The translations under genes were made by a program, and so were the position numbers. A model generated the notes under the pieces. The model was not told the DNA's origin, searched no databases, and saw only the letters and a list, made by a program, of their open reading frames with translations. 64,000 nucleotides of DNA from NCBI GenBank assembly GCA_016710985.1, contig JADJTX010000062.1:124001-188000 (forward strand). The letters are read 5' to 3'. This document shows positions 10,752 to 20,002 of this stretch, piece by piece. How positions within the stretch are numbered: position 1 is the stretch's first letter; each line of letters opens with the position of its first letter. Origin of the DNA: Ignavibacteria bacterium. GTDB lineage: Bacteria; Bacteroidota; Ignavibacteria; Tepidaquicellales; Tepidaquicellaceae.

Positions 10752-11764
10752 AGCCTGACAGAATTTTATTAATACAAACCGCTTTTCTGGGAGATGTCAT
10801 CTTAACACTTCCCTTGCTGGAGGTTTTGAAGAAGAACTATCCTGATTCAAAAATAGATTTTCTCTGCATTCCTCAAACCTCCGGGTTACTTAAAAATAAT
10901 CCTCATGTTAACGAAGTAATTATTTATGACAAAAAAAGGTCAGGTGTTAAAGAGTTTCTGAAGCTGTTGAAAATTCTGAGCAGCAATAGATATGATTTAA
11001 TAATTTCACCGCACAGGTCATTCCGGTCAGCTTTGATAAGCAAGTTCTCTTTCGCGAAAAAAACAATTTCATTTGATACATCTTCTATGAACTTCATGTA
11101 TGATGTCAGAGTAAAGTACATTAATGATCTTCATGAAATCCAGAGGAATCTGAAACTTCTCGAGCCGCTGGGAATTATTGAAGATAAAATTATTAAACCG
11201 GAATTATTTACCGGCAAAGAAGAGAAAGAATTAATAAACAAATATCTTTCAGCCTGTAATATTCATTCTGATGAAAAGTTTATATGCATAGCGCCGGGTT
11301 CGGTTTGGTATACAAAAAGATTTCCAAAAGAAAAGTTTGTCAGAGTATGTGATCTGCTGAAAAATACCAATATGAAAATAATTCTTATCGGCGGTGAATC
11401 AGACAGGGAAATTACGGATTATATTACAGCTCATTCAGCCAATAAGAATATCATGAACTCAGCGGGAAAATTCCCGATTCTCGAATCAGCCGAACTGATC
11501 AGGCGTTCTTCAATACTTATAACAAATGATTCAGCACCGCTTCACATTGCCAATTCAACCGGAACAAAAGTAATTGCCATCTTCGGAGCAACAGTACCCG
11601 CATTCGGATTTTATCCTTACGGTAAAAATGATGTCATAATAGAAACTAACGGACTGAAGTGCCGTCCCTGCAGTATTCACGGAGGAAACAAATGTCCTAT
11701 TGGGACTTTTGTGTGTATGATGGATATTACTGAGGAAAGAATAGTGGAAGAGGTTTTGAAATAA
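10748..11764 (+). CDS. Glycosyltransferase family 9 (LPS heptosyltransferase II-like)
   Basis: Predicted ADP-heptose:LPS heptosyltransferase, building the inner core on the cytoplasmic face. GT9 signatures: ILLIQTAFLGDVILTLPLL at the N terminus, APGSVWYTKRFPKEKF in the middle, TNDSAPLHIANSTGTKVIAI for donor binding. The tail has four cysteines (CRPCSIHGGNKCPIG, then CMMDI), a pattern shared with the second GT9 protein at 32384. The start is TTG at 10748, overlapping the acyltransferase stop (TTGA), which supports translational coupling. Length 338 aa is normal. The exact sugar and acceptor are not determined by the sequence. Confidence 0.9.
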   Translation: MKPDRILLIQTAFLGDVILTLPLLEVLKKNYPDSKIDFLCIPQTSGLLKNNPHVNEVIIYDKKRSGVKEFLKLLKILSSNRYDLIISPHRSFRSALISKFSFAKKTISFDTSSMNFMYDVRVKYINDLHEIQRNLKLLEPLGIIEDKIIKPELFTGKEEKELINKYLSACNIHSDEKFICIAPGSVWYTKRFPKEKFVRVCDLLKNTNMKIILIGGESDREITDYITAHSANKNIMNSAGKFPILESAELIRRSSILITNDSAPLHIANSTGTKVIAIFGATVPAFGFYPYGKNDVIIETNGLKCRPCSIHGGNKCPIGTFVCMMDITEERIVEEVLK

Positions 11765-11847
11765 TTAATAATTAACAATTAATAATTAGTAATTAGAAAT
11801 TTCTGAAAAACAATGGTCATCGCGAAAGCTGAGAGTTCTTAAAACAT

Positions 11848-12015
11848 TTTACCGCAGAGGCACAGAGAGCGCAGAGTTACACAGAGAATTTTTTTCTATC
11901 TGAGGATATTTAACATTGAAATTATTCATTATTTTCAAGTATAAAAAAATTAAAAATACATTCACTTAAGATTTCTCTGTGAAACTCTGTGTCCTCTGCG
12001 TCTCGGTGGTATTTT
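11848..12015. repeat. CACAGAG-family long palindrome
   Basis: The left arm is ACCGCAGAGGCACAGAG with more CAGAG words. The right arm has TTTCTCTGTG, CTCTGTGTCCTCTGCG and TCGGTGGT. About 60 bp of AT-rich DNA separates the arms. The layout and inner sequence match the copy at 24721-24878. It lies between convergent genes and accounts for most of 11765-12057; short TAATTA words begin the gap. Confidence 0.75.
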
Positions 12016-12057
12016 TTGTTGTAGTAATTAGTTTTTCAGAGTCTCTAATTACTAAAT

Positions 12058-12960
12058 TTACCAATTAGTAAAAAGTAATTTGTAATTTGAAATTGCTTCT
12101 TCGATTGCTTCTTCAATGCTTTTTTGTTTAAGTCCGAGTGACTGCAGCTTTTCTGTATTCATTGAAACATCAGCAACTTTATGTTTTATCGGTGCATCCT
12201 GAAGTGATATCTTTTCGATAAGTGAATTGTCAAAATTTTCTATTTCACATAACATCTCCCCGAGCTCTGCGCGCGATACTCTTTCTTTCCCTCCGAAATT
12301 TAAAGTAACTTCACTAATGTTTTTATTGATAAGTTCTTCAATTAACCTTGCAGCATCAATCAAAGACAAAGGGGTTCTGTACTGGTCATGAAATAGTTTT
12401 ACCGGGATGTTATTTTTAAAACTAAGATACATATTGTGGAAATTGTTGGTAGAATGATTAAGCCCCATTCCGTAAAGCAGGGATGTTCTCAATATGATGT
12501 AATTTCCAAAGATGTTTCTTATCTCAGATTCGCTTTGCAGTTTTGTTTCCGCATAAAGTGAAACAGGCTTAGGAATGGATTCTTCAGTGTGCATTTGACC
12601 GTTATCACCGTCATAGATAAGATCAGTTGAAGTATAGATAAGCCTTGCATTACAGCTCTGACAAAGTTTAGCAATCACGGCAGATGAATTGACATTTATG
12701 TCTAAGACAAAATCTTCCGGGAGTTCATCACAGCTTTCCGGACGTGAGATGGCAGCAGTATGAATTACAACTTCAGGATGAAATGACAGGAAAATTTCTC
12801 TTAGCTTCTTAAGATCATTAAGATCAATATTTTCAGAAAGATAATTTTTACAGTTACCTTCGTTTGAATTATAAAGAGTCAGTATGGTATTACTTCCTGA
12901 TAAAAAGAGATTCAGGTATTGTCCAAGCAAACCGCTTCCTCCGGTGATCAGTATTTTCAT
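12058..12960 (-). CDS. RmlD-like NAD-dependent sugar reductase (dTDP-4-dehydrorhamnose reductase family)
   Basis: Short-chain dehydrogenase fold of the RmlD substrate-binding family, likely making a nucleotide deoxysugar or a related product. The Rossmann motif ITGGSGLLGQ begins the protein. IHTAAISRPESCD, TSTDLIYDG and the catalytic YAETK (Tyr and Lys) follow. Length 300 aa fits. No rmlA, B or C is present in the window, so the substrate is not fixed. The last residues (NYKLLFTNW) are encoded by AATTAC-type repeat words, suggesting that repeat spread altered the C terminus. It is the last gene of a minus-strand cluster that starts at 16634. Confidence 0.85.
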   Translation of the reverse strand: MKILITGGSGLLGQYLNLFLSGSNTILTLYNSNEGNCKNYLSENIDLNDLKKLREIFLSFHPEVVIHTAAISRPESCDELPEDFVLDINVNSSAVIAKLCQSCNARLIYTSTDLIYDGDNGQMHTEESIPKPVSLYAETKLQSESEIRNIFGNYIILRTSLLYGMGLNHSTNNFHNMYLSFKNNIPVKLFHDQYRTPLSLIDAARLIEELINKNISEVTLNFGGKERVSRAELGEMLCEIENFDNSLIEKISLQDAPIKHKVADVSMNTEKLQSLGLKQKSIEEAIEEAISNYKLLFTNW

Positions 12961-12969
12961 TTAATGATT

Positions 12970-13242
12970 TTAATGTATTCTGAATTCAGAATATTTATTT
13001 TCGAAAGGAAGTTCTTCAAATGTTACCGATTTTACGCTTGCATTCACAGGACCGGTTCTCAGATCTTTTATAAAATCATTCAATAAGTTCTTATCACCTT
13101 CGGCTTCAACTTCAACGCTTCCGTCAAATAAATTCTTTACATATCCCCTGAGATTGTATCCTTCAGCTTTACGGTAGCAGTAATATCTGAATCCAACTCC
13201 CTGAACGAATCCTTTTACAACAGCCTTAATCCTTATTTCCAT
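12970..13242 (-). CDS. acyP: Acylphosphatase
   Basis: Small enzyme hydrolysing acyl phosphates. The active-site loop GFVQGVGFRYYC (Arg binds phosphate) and the catalytic Asn in RGYVKNLFDGSVEVEAEG are both present. 90 aa is the normal length. It overlaps the EamA gene upstream by 17 bp and ends 9 bp before the RmlD-like gene, so it is translated from the same message. No oddities. Confidence 0.95.
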   Translation of the reverse strand: MEIRIKAVVKGFVQGVGFRYYCYRKAEGYNLRGYVKNLFDGSVEVEAEGDKNLLNDFIKDLRTGPVNASVKSVTFEELPFENKYSEFRIH

Positions 13243-14161
13243 AAGATAATTTAAATTTTATGAAACTATAAAATTCAGAGATCAATAAACCGGTGATCAT
13301 AATAATTGCTCCTATGATCTGGCTGAAATTCAGAAATTCATTAAGGATTATAAATGCAAAAAATACGGCGAATATGGATTCCATGTTGTAGATTATGCCG
13401 GCGCGCAGCGGGGTTGTCATTTGCTGATACTTTGTCACCAGTATGATGCTGACAAGAGTGGAAAAAATTGAAGTGTATAATAGAGTAACAAACAGTGTGG
13501 AATTATAAATAAAAAAGAGCTCGTCGTAAATAAATATTTCAAAAACTATCATAAATATGAAACTCATTACTGTCATAGTGAGAAATTGTCCGAAAGCCAG
13601 ATAATTAAAATTATCCAAAGTCGTATATTTATTCAAAAGGAGTATATGTATTGCAAAGCAGAATGCGCAAAACAAAGTTAAAACATCACCAAGGTTAGGT
13701 TTAAGGAAATAAGCTTCTGATAAAATGTAAAGCCCTGTCATAACAATGACTGCGCCTGCAATATTTTCAGTTTTCGGCTTTGTCTTTAGAATAAAGTATT
13801 GCGCAAAAGGAATTACAATCAAAGCCGTACCTGTAATGAATGCAGACTTTGACGCTGTCGTATGTTTTAATCCAAGCGTCTGTAAAGCAAATCCTAAGAA
13901 TAAAAAGAATCCGAGAATGATCCCTTTTTCCCATTTCTTAAAATTCTTAAGGTCAAGCTTTTTACGGAACAGAAAATAAAAGATCACGATGGTAATTAAG
14001 AATCTGATGAAGACAAACAAAACCGGAGAAATGAACTGCAGGGAAATTTTGATTAAAGGAAAAGAAAGTCCCCATGAGAAAGTTACTATTAAAAGGATAA
14101 GTTCGGCTTTGTAGGTCTGAATGAAAGAGGATTCTCCGGATTGTATATTATTCGCGGACAA
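13226..14161 (-). CDS. DMT-superfamily transporter (EamA)
   Basis: Ten predicted membrane helices in two EamA repeats. The motif TFSWGLSFPLIKISLQF lies in helix 1 and TALIVIPFAQYFILK in the first repeat. The second repeat ends LLISEFYSFIKFKL. The substrate is unknown; the family exports metabolites such as amino acids and sugars. The start is probably TTG at 14161, directly after the TAG of the UbiA gene. It overlaps acyP at its end. Length 311 aa is typical. Confidence 0.9.
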   Translation of the reverse strand: MSANNIQSGESSFIQTYKAELILLIVTFSWGLSFPLIKISLQFISPVLFVFIRFLITIVIFYFLFRKKLDLKNFKKWEKGIILGFFLFLGFALQTLGLKHTTASKSAFITGTALIVIPFAQYFILKTKPKTENIAGAVIVMTGLYILSEAYFLKPNLGDVLTLFCAFCFAIHILLLNKYTTLDNFNYLAFGQFLTMTVMSFIFMIVFEIFIYDELFFIYNSTLFVTLLYTSIFSTLVSIILVTKYQQMTTPLRAGIIYNMESIFAVFFAFIILNEFLNFSQIIGAIIMITGLLISEFYSFIKFKLSYGNKD

Positions 14162-15051
14162 CTACATTCCGAATTTAGCTTTGTAAATTATTACAGCGCA
14201 GACTAGAAGCCATAAAAGTGAATTAATAATTATCGGAATATCTTTTGTGACTATTTGTGTAGGACTTTCACCAAGATTCTTCTGATGAAGGAGATACAGG
14301 TAGCGGAAGATCCCGTAAATTACAAAAGGTGTTGTGTAAATTAGTTTATCGGAATGAAATGAAGATATAGCTTTTTCTGAAACTGTATATAATGCATAAG
14401 AAATAATTGTTCCGGTAGCTGCAACTGTATTAAGCTGGTCAACAAACACGACATCATAATCACTAAGTACTTTTCGCTGCTTCTCAAGATTTTCCTGATT
14501 TGGTCCGGAAAGCTCCGCTCTTCTCTTTGAGATTCCGAGGAACAGGGAAATGAAAATGGTGGTGATTATCATCCAGCTTGAAACACCTACATCAATCGCA
14601 CGGCGCCGCCTATGACTCTGAGTATGAAACCTGCTGATATTGAAAACACATCGAGAAGAACAACATTCTTTATTTTAAATGAATAAAGCAGGTTGTTTAT
14701 GAAATAAAAAACTATGGTCAGAATGAAAAGAAAATTAAGCTTAAGACACAGAAGTGAAGTGATAATAAGAAGAATAACAAAGATAATTTTTGCCTGTTTA
14801 ACAGAAACATCTCCGGCTGCTATTGGTCTGTATCTTTTCTTTTTGTGCGCTCTGTCTGATTCAACGTCTATGATGTCATTAAGAACATAAACGCTGCTTG
14901 ATACTCCGCAGAAAGCAAAGAATGCAATGATACTTTGAAATAAAAGGGGGAAGTTAAGAAGCTGTCCGGCAAACAATATCGGAGCAAAAACGAAAAGATT
15001 TTTTATCCATTGTTTAGGTCTTATCAGTTCAATGAATTTCAGTATTTTCAA
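14162..15051 (-). CDS. UbiA-family prenyltransferase (decaprenyl-phosphate phosphoribosyltransferase-like), frameshifted
   Basis: Membrane prenyltransferase of the UbiA superfamily, close in motif to enzymes that move phosphoribose onto polyprenyl phosphate. RPKQWIKNLFVFAPILFAG starts the protein. The Asp-rich motif NDIIDVESDRAHKKKRYRP carries the two metal-binding aspartates. DVFSISAGFILRVIGGAV marks the second half. The frame slips near 14606; one missing base joins GGAV to IDVGVSSWMIITTIFISLFL and gives about 296 aa with eight to nine helices. It overlaps the GT-C gene upstream by 4 bp (ATGA), suggesting that the two work in one polyprenyl-linked glycan pathway. Substrate inferred. Confidence 0.82.
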
Positions 15052-16634
15052 TCTTTTTTTCTTTTAAAATTTGTTTTATAGACTTTCATTTCAATGCCTC
15101 CGCATATTGTATTATCTTCAAGCACAGCGCTGGTTACATAGGTCAGTGTGTTTCCGTATTTATTCAGATATTCAGTGAACCAGTGATCATAAATAATAAT
15201 ATAGCTAACATTATTTTTCTTTAATAGATAATTTATTGAATCCAGATTATCATCCCAGTTATATGTCCTGTACTTTAGTATTTCAGGAGTGATAAGCCCC
15301 GCCATGTCAATGACCCTGTTTTTATTGATAAAAGTAATTGCTCCTATGTCATTCAGGGCAATGGTCTCATTTTTTCCTACATTTTCTTTAACCCAGTTGG
15401 CAAGCTTTACCTGCTGATTGTTTATGTTGTCAGTATTTTTACCCAAAGCCACCGCATAAACAATATAGTAGACAAGTGATCCAATAATTAACAGCGACAG
15501 CAAAGACCTTTTTGTAATGACCTGCATCTTTAGCTTTTGAAAAGGATTCAGATTCAGTACATACAACAGGAGGTAAACGGCAATTAAATTTACAAAAGGC
15601 AGAAGCGGGATCAGATATCTTACGTGATGCCTCCAGTTGGGAATCAGTATCGACATAGCAAGAGGTAATACTAATATCCATAGAAATATTAAGTTAAGCT
15701 CTTTTAATTTGCCATAAAACTCTTTAAAGTATTTTATATAATAATAGAACGAAAAAAGATAGAGCAGCCCGACAATAAAATTATCTCTGAAAAAATAAAT
15801 GACACCAATTCTTAAATAATTAAAATCCGGCAATAAACTAAAACCTCCGCCCTGTCCTCTGAATGTATTCGGGAAAAAGTTTCCACTTATTGAATATGAG
15901 AAAATTAAATATGGAAGTGTAACAGCAGAGAATAAAATTACAGCTGAGATTACTTTTAAAAGATTTGCCTTAAGAGCTTTATCTTTTATTAAGTTAGCGA
16001 GAACATCCAAACCGTAAAGTACAAATAGTAAATAACCTTCGGGCCGTGATACGGCTGCTAAAGAAAGAAATAAAGTTGGAAGCAAATTGAATTTTGCCGA
16101 TTTAAGATTTCTTATGTGATAATATACTCCTGCAATACAAAAGAATGTAAACATAGTCGTTTCCATTCCGGATAAAGCTGACCATACGATCCTTCCGGTG
16201 AATGCAGTTAGTATTGCAACTAATAACGAAATTAACTTAACGCTGATCTTTGTATTATCAAAATATTTTAAAGGTGAGTATTCACTTTGGAAAATTAAAA
16301 GAGAAATCTTATAAATAAAAATACAGGACAGAGTATAGAAAAGGGAAGACAGTATTACAGAATTTATTATAAAGTTATTTATAACGAGACTTGTTATCCC
16401 TAAAACAATTACATAAAGAGGTGAAGTTGTACCTGCGGTATATTCACCAATATTATACTGATAAAAATATCCTTTGGCAAAATTATCAGCGAACTGAAAA
16501 TGTATCCACGTGTCATCAAGCGGTACACCCATTTGTCCGTTCGTAAATATGTATTCGAATATTAGATAAAAAATACAACTTACGATACTGGCTAATGCTA
16601 TGTATAAATAATTTTTATCCGGATTCTTTTTCAT
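15048..16634 (-). CDS. Multi-spanning GT-C type glycosyltransferase
   Basis: 528 aa with about twelve membrane helices and a periplasmic C-terminal domain (about 410-528). The first loop carries the GT-C signature MGVPLDDTWIHFQFADNFAK with an Asp-Asp pair, followed by YNIGEYTAGTTSPLYV. Such proteins use polyprenyl-phosphate sugars on the periplasmic face. The downstream, overlapping UbiA gene could supply the donor (a decaprenyl-phosphate pentose or similar). This pairing is my inference, and acceptor and sugar are unknown. It starts with ATG just after the terminator of the upstream mutase gene. Confidence 0.78.
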   Translation of the reverse strand: MKKNPDKNYLYIALASIVSCIFYLIFEYIFTNGQMGVPLDDTWIHFQFADNFAKGYFYQYNIGEYTAGTTSPLYVIVLGITSLVINNFIINSVILSSLFYTLSCIFIYKISLLIFQSEYSPLKYFDNTKISVKLISLLVAILTAFTGRIVWSALSGMETTMFTFFCIAGVYYHIRNLKSAKFNLLPTLFLSLAAVSRPEGYLLFVLYGLDVLANLIKDKALKANLLKVISAVILFSAVTLPYLIFSYSISGNFFPNTFRGQGGGFSLLPDFNYLRIGVIYFFRDNFIVGLLYLFSFYYYIKYFKEFYGKLKELNLIFLWILVLPLAMSILIPNWRHHVRYLIPLLPFVNLIAVYLLLYVLNLNPFQKLKMQVITKRSLLSLLIIGSLVYYIVYAVALGKNTDNINNQQVKLANWVKENVGKNETIALNDIGAITFINKNRVIDMAGLITPEILKYRTYNWDDNLDSINYLLKKNNVSYIIIYDHWFTEYLNKYGNTLTYVTSAVLEDNTICGGIEMKVYKTNFKRKKD

Positions 16635-16666
16635 AAAAAAATAGAGGTAAACATAAATTTACCTCT
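16635..16666 (-). terminator. Rho-independent terminator of the mutase gene
   Basis: On the minus strand AGAGGTAAA pairs perfectly with TTTACCTCT around a 6-base loop and is followed by a run of seven T. It lies 45 bp after the mutase stop and directly before the GT-C start codon, so it separates the two transcripts. Confidence 0.85.
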
Positions 16667-16710
16667 AACTTAAACTAATTTCGTAATTTGTAATTTAATT
16701 TGTAATTGAA

Positions 16711-18375
16711 TTAAAAGACCGCTTGCTCTTCGTATACCCCAAACACTTCCTTCAGCTCTGCGCACATTTCACCGAGTGTTACATACTTTCTTGCGCAGTC
16801 GAGAACTACAGGCATAAGATTTGTTCCGTCAGCTGCAGCTTTCTTAAGGGCTTCAAGAGAATTCTTTACATCATCTTTGTTTCGTGATGCTTTAAGTTCC
16901 TTTAATCTCTTCACTTGTTTCTCTTCAACTTCCTTTGAAATATAAAGTATCGGAATGTCTATCTCTTCACCCTCCTCTACAAAATCATTTACTCCTACAA
17001 CTATCTTCTCCTTATTATCTAATTCTTTCTGATATCGGTAAGCAGCGTCAGCAATTTCTCTCTGGAAAAATCCGTTTTCAATGCAGGCTATTACTCCGCC
17101 CTGCGCATCAATAAGATCAAAATATTTTTCTGCTTCGGCTTCTATATCATCAGTCAGTTTTTCTACATAATAACTTCCTCCAAGCGGATCAGCTACATTA
17201 ATTACTTCGTGTTCGTAAGCAATGATCTGCTGTGTTCTCAATGCGATCTTAACTGCTTTATCGGAAGGAAGAGCTAAAGTTTCATCCATTGAATTTGTGT
17301 GAAGACTTTGTGTTCCGCCGAGAACTCCGGCTAATGCTTCTATAGCCGTCCGGACAATATTATTTTCCGGCTGCTGTGCAGTCAGTGAACAGCCTGCAGT
17401 CTGTGTATGAAATCTCAACTGCCATGACTTAGGATCTTTTGCGCCGTATTTGTTTTTCATTCTCTTTGCATAAATTCTTCTCGCTGCTCTGAACTTTGCT
17501 ATCTCTTCAAAAAAATCAAGATGTGAATTAAAGAAATGAGAAATTCGCGGAGCAAATTCGTCTACGTTCATTCCTCTTGCAATGCAATGCTCGATATAGG
17601 TAAAGCCGTCGGCTAAAGTAAAAGCTAATTCCTGTGCAGCAGTCGAGCCCGCTTCACGTATGTGATAGCCGCTGACGCTTACCGGATTGAACTTAGGAAC
17701 TTCTTTTGTTGAATACTCGATCATGTCAGTAATTATTCTCATGGATTGTTTCGGAGGATAGATATATTCTTTTTGAGCAATGTATTCTTTTAAAATATCA
17801 TTCTGCAATGTACCGCTTAGTTTACTGAAAGGAACACCCTGCTTTTCGGCAACAGCTAAGTAAAATGCATACATCATGATTGCCGGAGAATTTATTGTCA
17901 TCGAAGTCGAAACTTTATCAAGAGGAATTCCATCGAAAAGTATTTCCATATCCTGTAATGAAGAAATAGCAACACCGCAAATACCGACTTCGCCTTCTGA
18001 CATTGGGGAATCAGAATCCCAGCCCATTAAAGTAGGAAGATCAAATGCAGTTGAAAGTCCTGTCTGACCGTGCTCAAGCAAGTATTTAAATCTCTGATTC
18101 GTATCTTCCGGTGTACCGAATCCCGCAAACTGTCTCATAGTCCATATTTTTCCTCTGTACATATTATGATGAATGCCTCTTGTGTAAGGATATTCACCCG
18201 GGTAACCGATCTCATTATAATAATTTGATTCTTTAGTATCTTCAGGAGTATAGCAGATGTCAAGTTCTTTGCCGCTCAGCGATGTAAACTTTCTTCCGCT
18301 TGTTTTGATCTTTGAAGCAGTTTCAAGCCATTCGGCTTTGGATGCACTTTTTTTGGGTTCGGTATTATTGCTCAT
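16711..18375 (-). CDS. Methylmalonyl-CoA mutase, large (catalytic) subunit without cobalamin domain
   Basis: Interconverts methylmalonyl-CoA and succinyl-CoA. The TIM-barrel part is complete: YTRGIHHNMYRGKIWTMRQF, HGQTGLSTAFDLPTLMGWDS, TSMTINSPA, and FHTQTAGCSLTAQQPENNI. The protein stops at 554 aa, so the B12-binding domain must come from a separate small subunit, as in archaeal and many bacterial two-part mutases. No small subunit, epimerase or MeaB-like GTPase is in this window. The gene stands alone, with a terminator downstream and a palindrome upstream. A related isobutyryl- or ethylmalonyl-type mutase cannot be excluded. Confidence 0.9.
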   Translation of the reverse strand: MSNNTEPKKSASKAEWLETASKIKTSGRKFTSLSGKELDICYTPEDTKESNYYNEIGYPGEYPYTRGIHHNMYRGKIWTMRQFAGFGTPEDTNQRFKYLLEHGQTGLSTAFDLPTLMGWDSDSPMSEGEVGICGVAISSLQDMEILFDGIPLDKVSTSMTINSPAIMMYAFYLAVAEKQGVPFSKLSGTLQNDILKEYIAQKEYIYPPKQSMRIITDMIEYSTKEVPKFNPVSVSGYHIREAGSTAAQELAFTLADGFTYIEHCIARGMNVDEFAPRISHFFNSHLDFFEEIAKFRAARRIYAKRMKNKYGAKDPKSWQLRFHTQTAGCSLTAQQPENNIVRTAIEALAGVLGGTQSLHTNSMDETLALPSDKAVKIALRTQQIIAYEHEVINVADPLGGSYYVEKLTDDIEAEAEKYFDLIDAQGGVIACIENGFFQREIADAAYRYQKELDNKEKIVVGVNDFVEEGEEIDIPILYISKEVEEKQVKRLKELKASRNKDDVKNSLEALKKAAADGTNLMPVVLDCARKYVTLGEMCAELKEVFGVYEEQAVF

Positions 18376-18401
18376 AGAAATTTATTTGAATTTTGATTTG
18401 G

Positions 18402-18409
18402 CAAATATA
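18402..18409 (-). promoter_or_regulatory. Possible -7 box TATATTTG for the mutase gene
   Basis: On the minus strand TATATTTG (TAnnTTTG) lies about 27 bp before the ATG at 18375. There is no convincing TTG at -33, so support is weak. Confidence 0.3.
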
Positions 18410-18451
18410 GAATATTTGGGTTGGAAAAAGAATTCAGAAAAGGAAAAAGCT

Positions 18452-18575
18452 CTTGCCACGAATTTCACGAATTAGCACGAATTAGAATTTCGCGCAAACA
18501 TTAAATAAGCTCAATGAACCAATTGAAATGTTTATTAAAAAAATTCGTGAGAATTTGTGTAATTCGTGGCAAAGG
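18452..18575. repeat. CCACGAATT-family palindrome
   Basis: The left arm GCCACGAATTTCACGAATTA and the right arm AATTTGTGTAATTCGTGGCA are inverted copies around about 70 bp of AT-rich DNA. A related element is at 56133-56203 and a half copy near 20368-20398. Confidence 0.75.
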
Positions 18576-18602
18576 TTTTTAAATCATTTTAGATGAAAGC
18601 AA

Positions 18603-19265
18603 TTAAAAGTAAACAGACAATCCGAATTTTGCATAGTCACTTCTAAATCTTGAAATATTAAAATTTCTTGAATCAATACTGAAACCATCACTCTGAGTAA
18701 ATTTTTGTTTACCAAATCCGAGAAGATAATTGTATTCAGCAAACACGCTCATGCTTTGAAAAATAAAAAATTCAGCTCCGGCTCCGGCTTTAGGACCGGT
18801 TATCCAATAGGTGCTTTCACTATAAGCAGAGGTTCCGCTTGAGCCATTGAAGGAATAGTGATACTGGTAATTGATCCCGAGTGTGAAATAGATATTAAAT
18901 CTGCCCTTTGGATTTATACAATAGAGGAAAGATAAATTTCCTCCATAGGTTCTGTCCTGAAAATCTGTAAAATCCTCATCTGCGTCCTGTTCATTATAAT
19001 AGTCTAAATTAAAATCTAATCTTAAAGCACTTTTTGAAGAGAACTGATATTTTCCCGCGATCATTGCATCCTCAAAATTTGTTAACGTAAAATTACTTCC
19101 AATACCGAACATTAAAGCCCACTGTCCCTGTCTTAGAGAATTCTTTACTTCTTCTTTTGCCAGAACACTGTCAGAAGATTTATTACCTGTTGTTTGAGCA
19201 TTAGAATTAACAGCACTGGAGAAGATTGTTAGTATCAGGATTGAATTGAGCAAGAATGATTTCAT
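18603..19265 (-). CDS. Outer-membrane beta-barrel protein (OmpX/OmpA-barrel-like)
   Basis: 220 aa with a signal peptide (about 1-23, ending AVNSNA). The mature part has alternating aromatic strands (GGNLSFLYCI, FNIYFTLGINYQYHYS, SMSVFAEYNYLLGFG) and the terminal FGLSVYF expected of an eight-strand barrel recognised by the BAM machinery. Function is unknown; similar proteins are annotated as porin-family or surface antigens. It is divergent from nothing and has a palindrome downstream and TAATTAC repeats upstream. Confidence 0.75.
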   Translation of the reverse strand: MKSFLLNSILILTIFSSAVNSNAQTTGNKSSDSVLAKEEVKNSLRQGQWALMFGIGSNFTLTNFEDAMIAGKYQFSSKSALRLDFNLDYYNEQDADEDFTDFQDRTYGGNLSFLYCINPKGRFNIYFTLGINYQYHYSFNGSSGTSAYSESTYWITGPKAGAGAEFFIFQSMSVFAEYNYLLGFGKQKFTQSDGFSIDSRNFNISRFRSDYAKFGLSVYF

Positions 19266-19299
19266 TTTGTTCTTTTGTTTAATTAATAGATGCGGGTTA

Positions 19300-19411
19300 T
19301 AATTACTAATTACTAATTAGTCAGAGATTACTAATTACTCATCCCCATTTATCAATTATCAATTATAAATTTGGAATTATCAATTATCAATTATCAATTA
19401 TCAATTATTAA
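19300..19411. repeat. Heptad arrays (TAATTAC, CAATTAT) after the DUF937 gene
   Basis: TACTAAT/TAATTAC words and about seven CAATTAT units fill the gap. On the minus strand the array begins right at the TAA of the DUF937 gene. Confidence 0.8.
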
Positions 19412-20002
19412 TTATTTCTTCCCGCCCAATAGTCCGCCAAGTATTTCCATTAATCCTCCGCCGGAACCCTGATTCTGATTTGACTGCTGTTGATTTGAAA
19501 AGAATCCGATTACATCATCCACTACGCTTCCGTCACCGTTCTGATCTAAGAAAGAAGCAAACCCTTGTGAACCCTGTGGATTTGTATCGCGGCTCTTTGT
19601 AAGGTAAGCCAGAATAAGAGGAGCAACCATTGGAATTATTTTCGCAGCTGTACTTCCGTCGAGATTGAAATTTTTCGTTAAGACATCCGTGATCTGAGAA
19701 CCGGAGTTTCCGAGCAGTCCGCCTAAGTTAGAATCAAAATTATCTTTCTTAAGATTATCATTGATCATGCCGTCTACGTTATCCAGTACATCCGGATTAC
19801 CATACTTATTCAGAATATGATCAACTCTCTCCTGTCCGCCGTTATTTTCACTTTGCCTTTTTAATCCGCCGAGTATCATTGGCGCTATGATGGGAATTGC
19901 CTGCTGAATAATGTTCGGGTCAATATTAAGTGAATTACCGATTTTTTCGGTTGTCTGACTACCGCCTAAGCTGTTTAAAAGATCATTAATTAGATCTGAC
20001 AT
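19412..20002 (-). CDS. DUF937-domain protein
   Basis: 196 aa, helix-rich, matching the DUF937 (YidB-like) pattern: IGNSLNIDPNIIQQAIPIIA, PMILGGLKRQSEN, then a second related half with KIIPMVAPLILAYL. Between the two halves and the end lies DQNGDGSVVDDVIGFF, an EF-hand-like loop typical of the family. The tail is Gly/Gln rich. No signal peptide. A clear AAAGGAGT ribosome site precedes the ATG. Function unknown. Its stop codon abuts a CAATTAT array. Confidence 0.85.
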   Translation of the reverse strand: MSDLINDLLNSLGGSQTTEKIGNSLNIDPNIIQQAIPIIAPMILGGLKRQSENNGGQERVDHILNKYGNPDVLDNVDGMINDNLKKDNFDSNLGGLLGNSGSQITDVLTKNFNLDGSTAAKIIPMVAPLILAYLTKSRDTNPQGSQGFASFLDQNGDGSVVDDVIGFFSNQQQSNQNQGSGGGLMEILGGLLGGKK

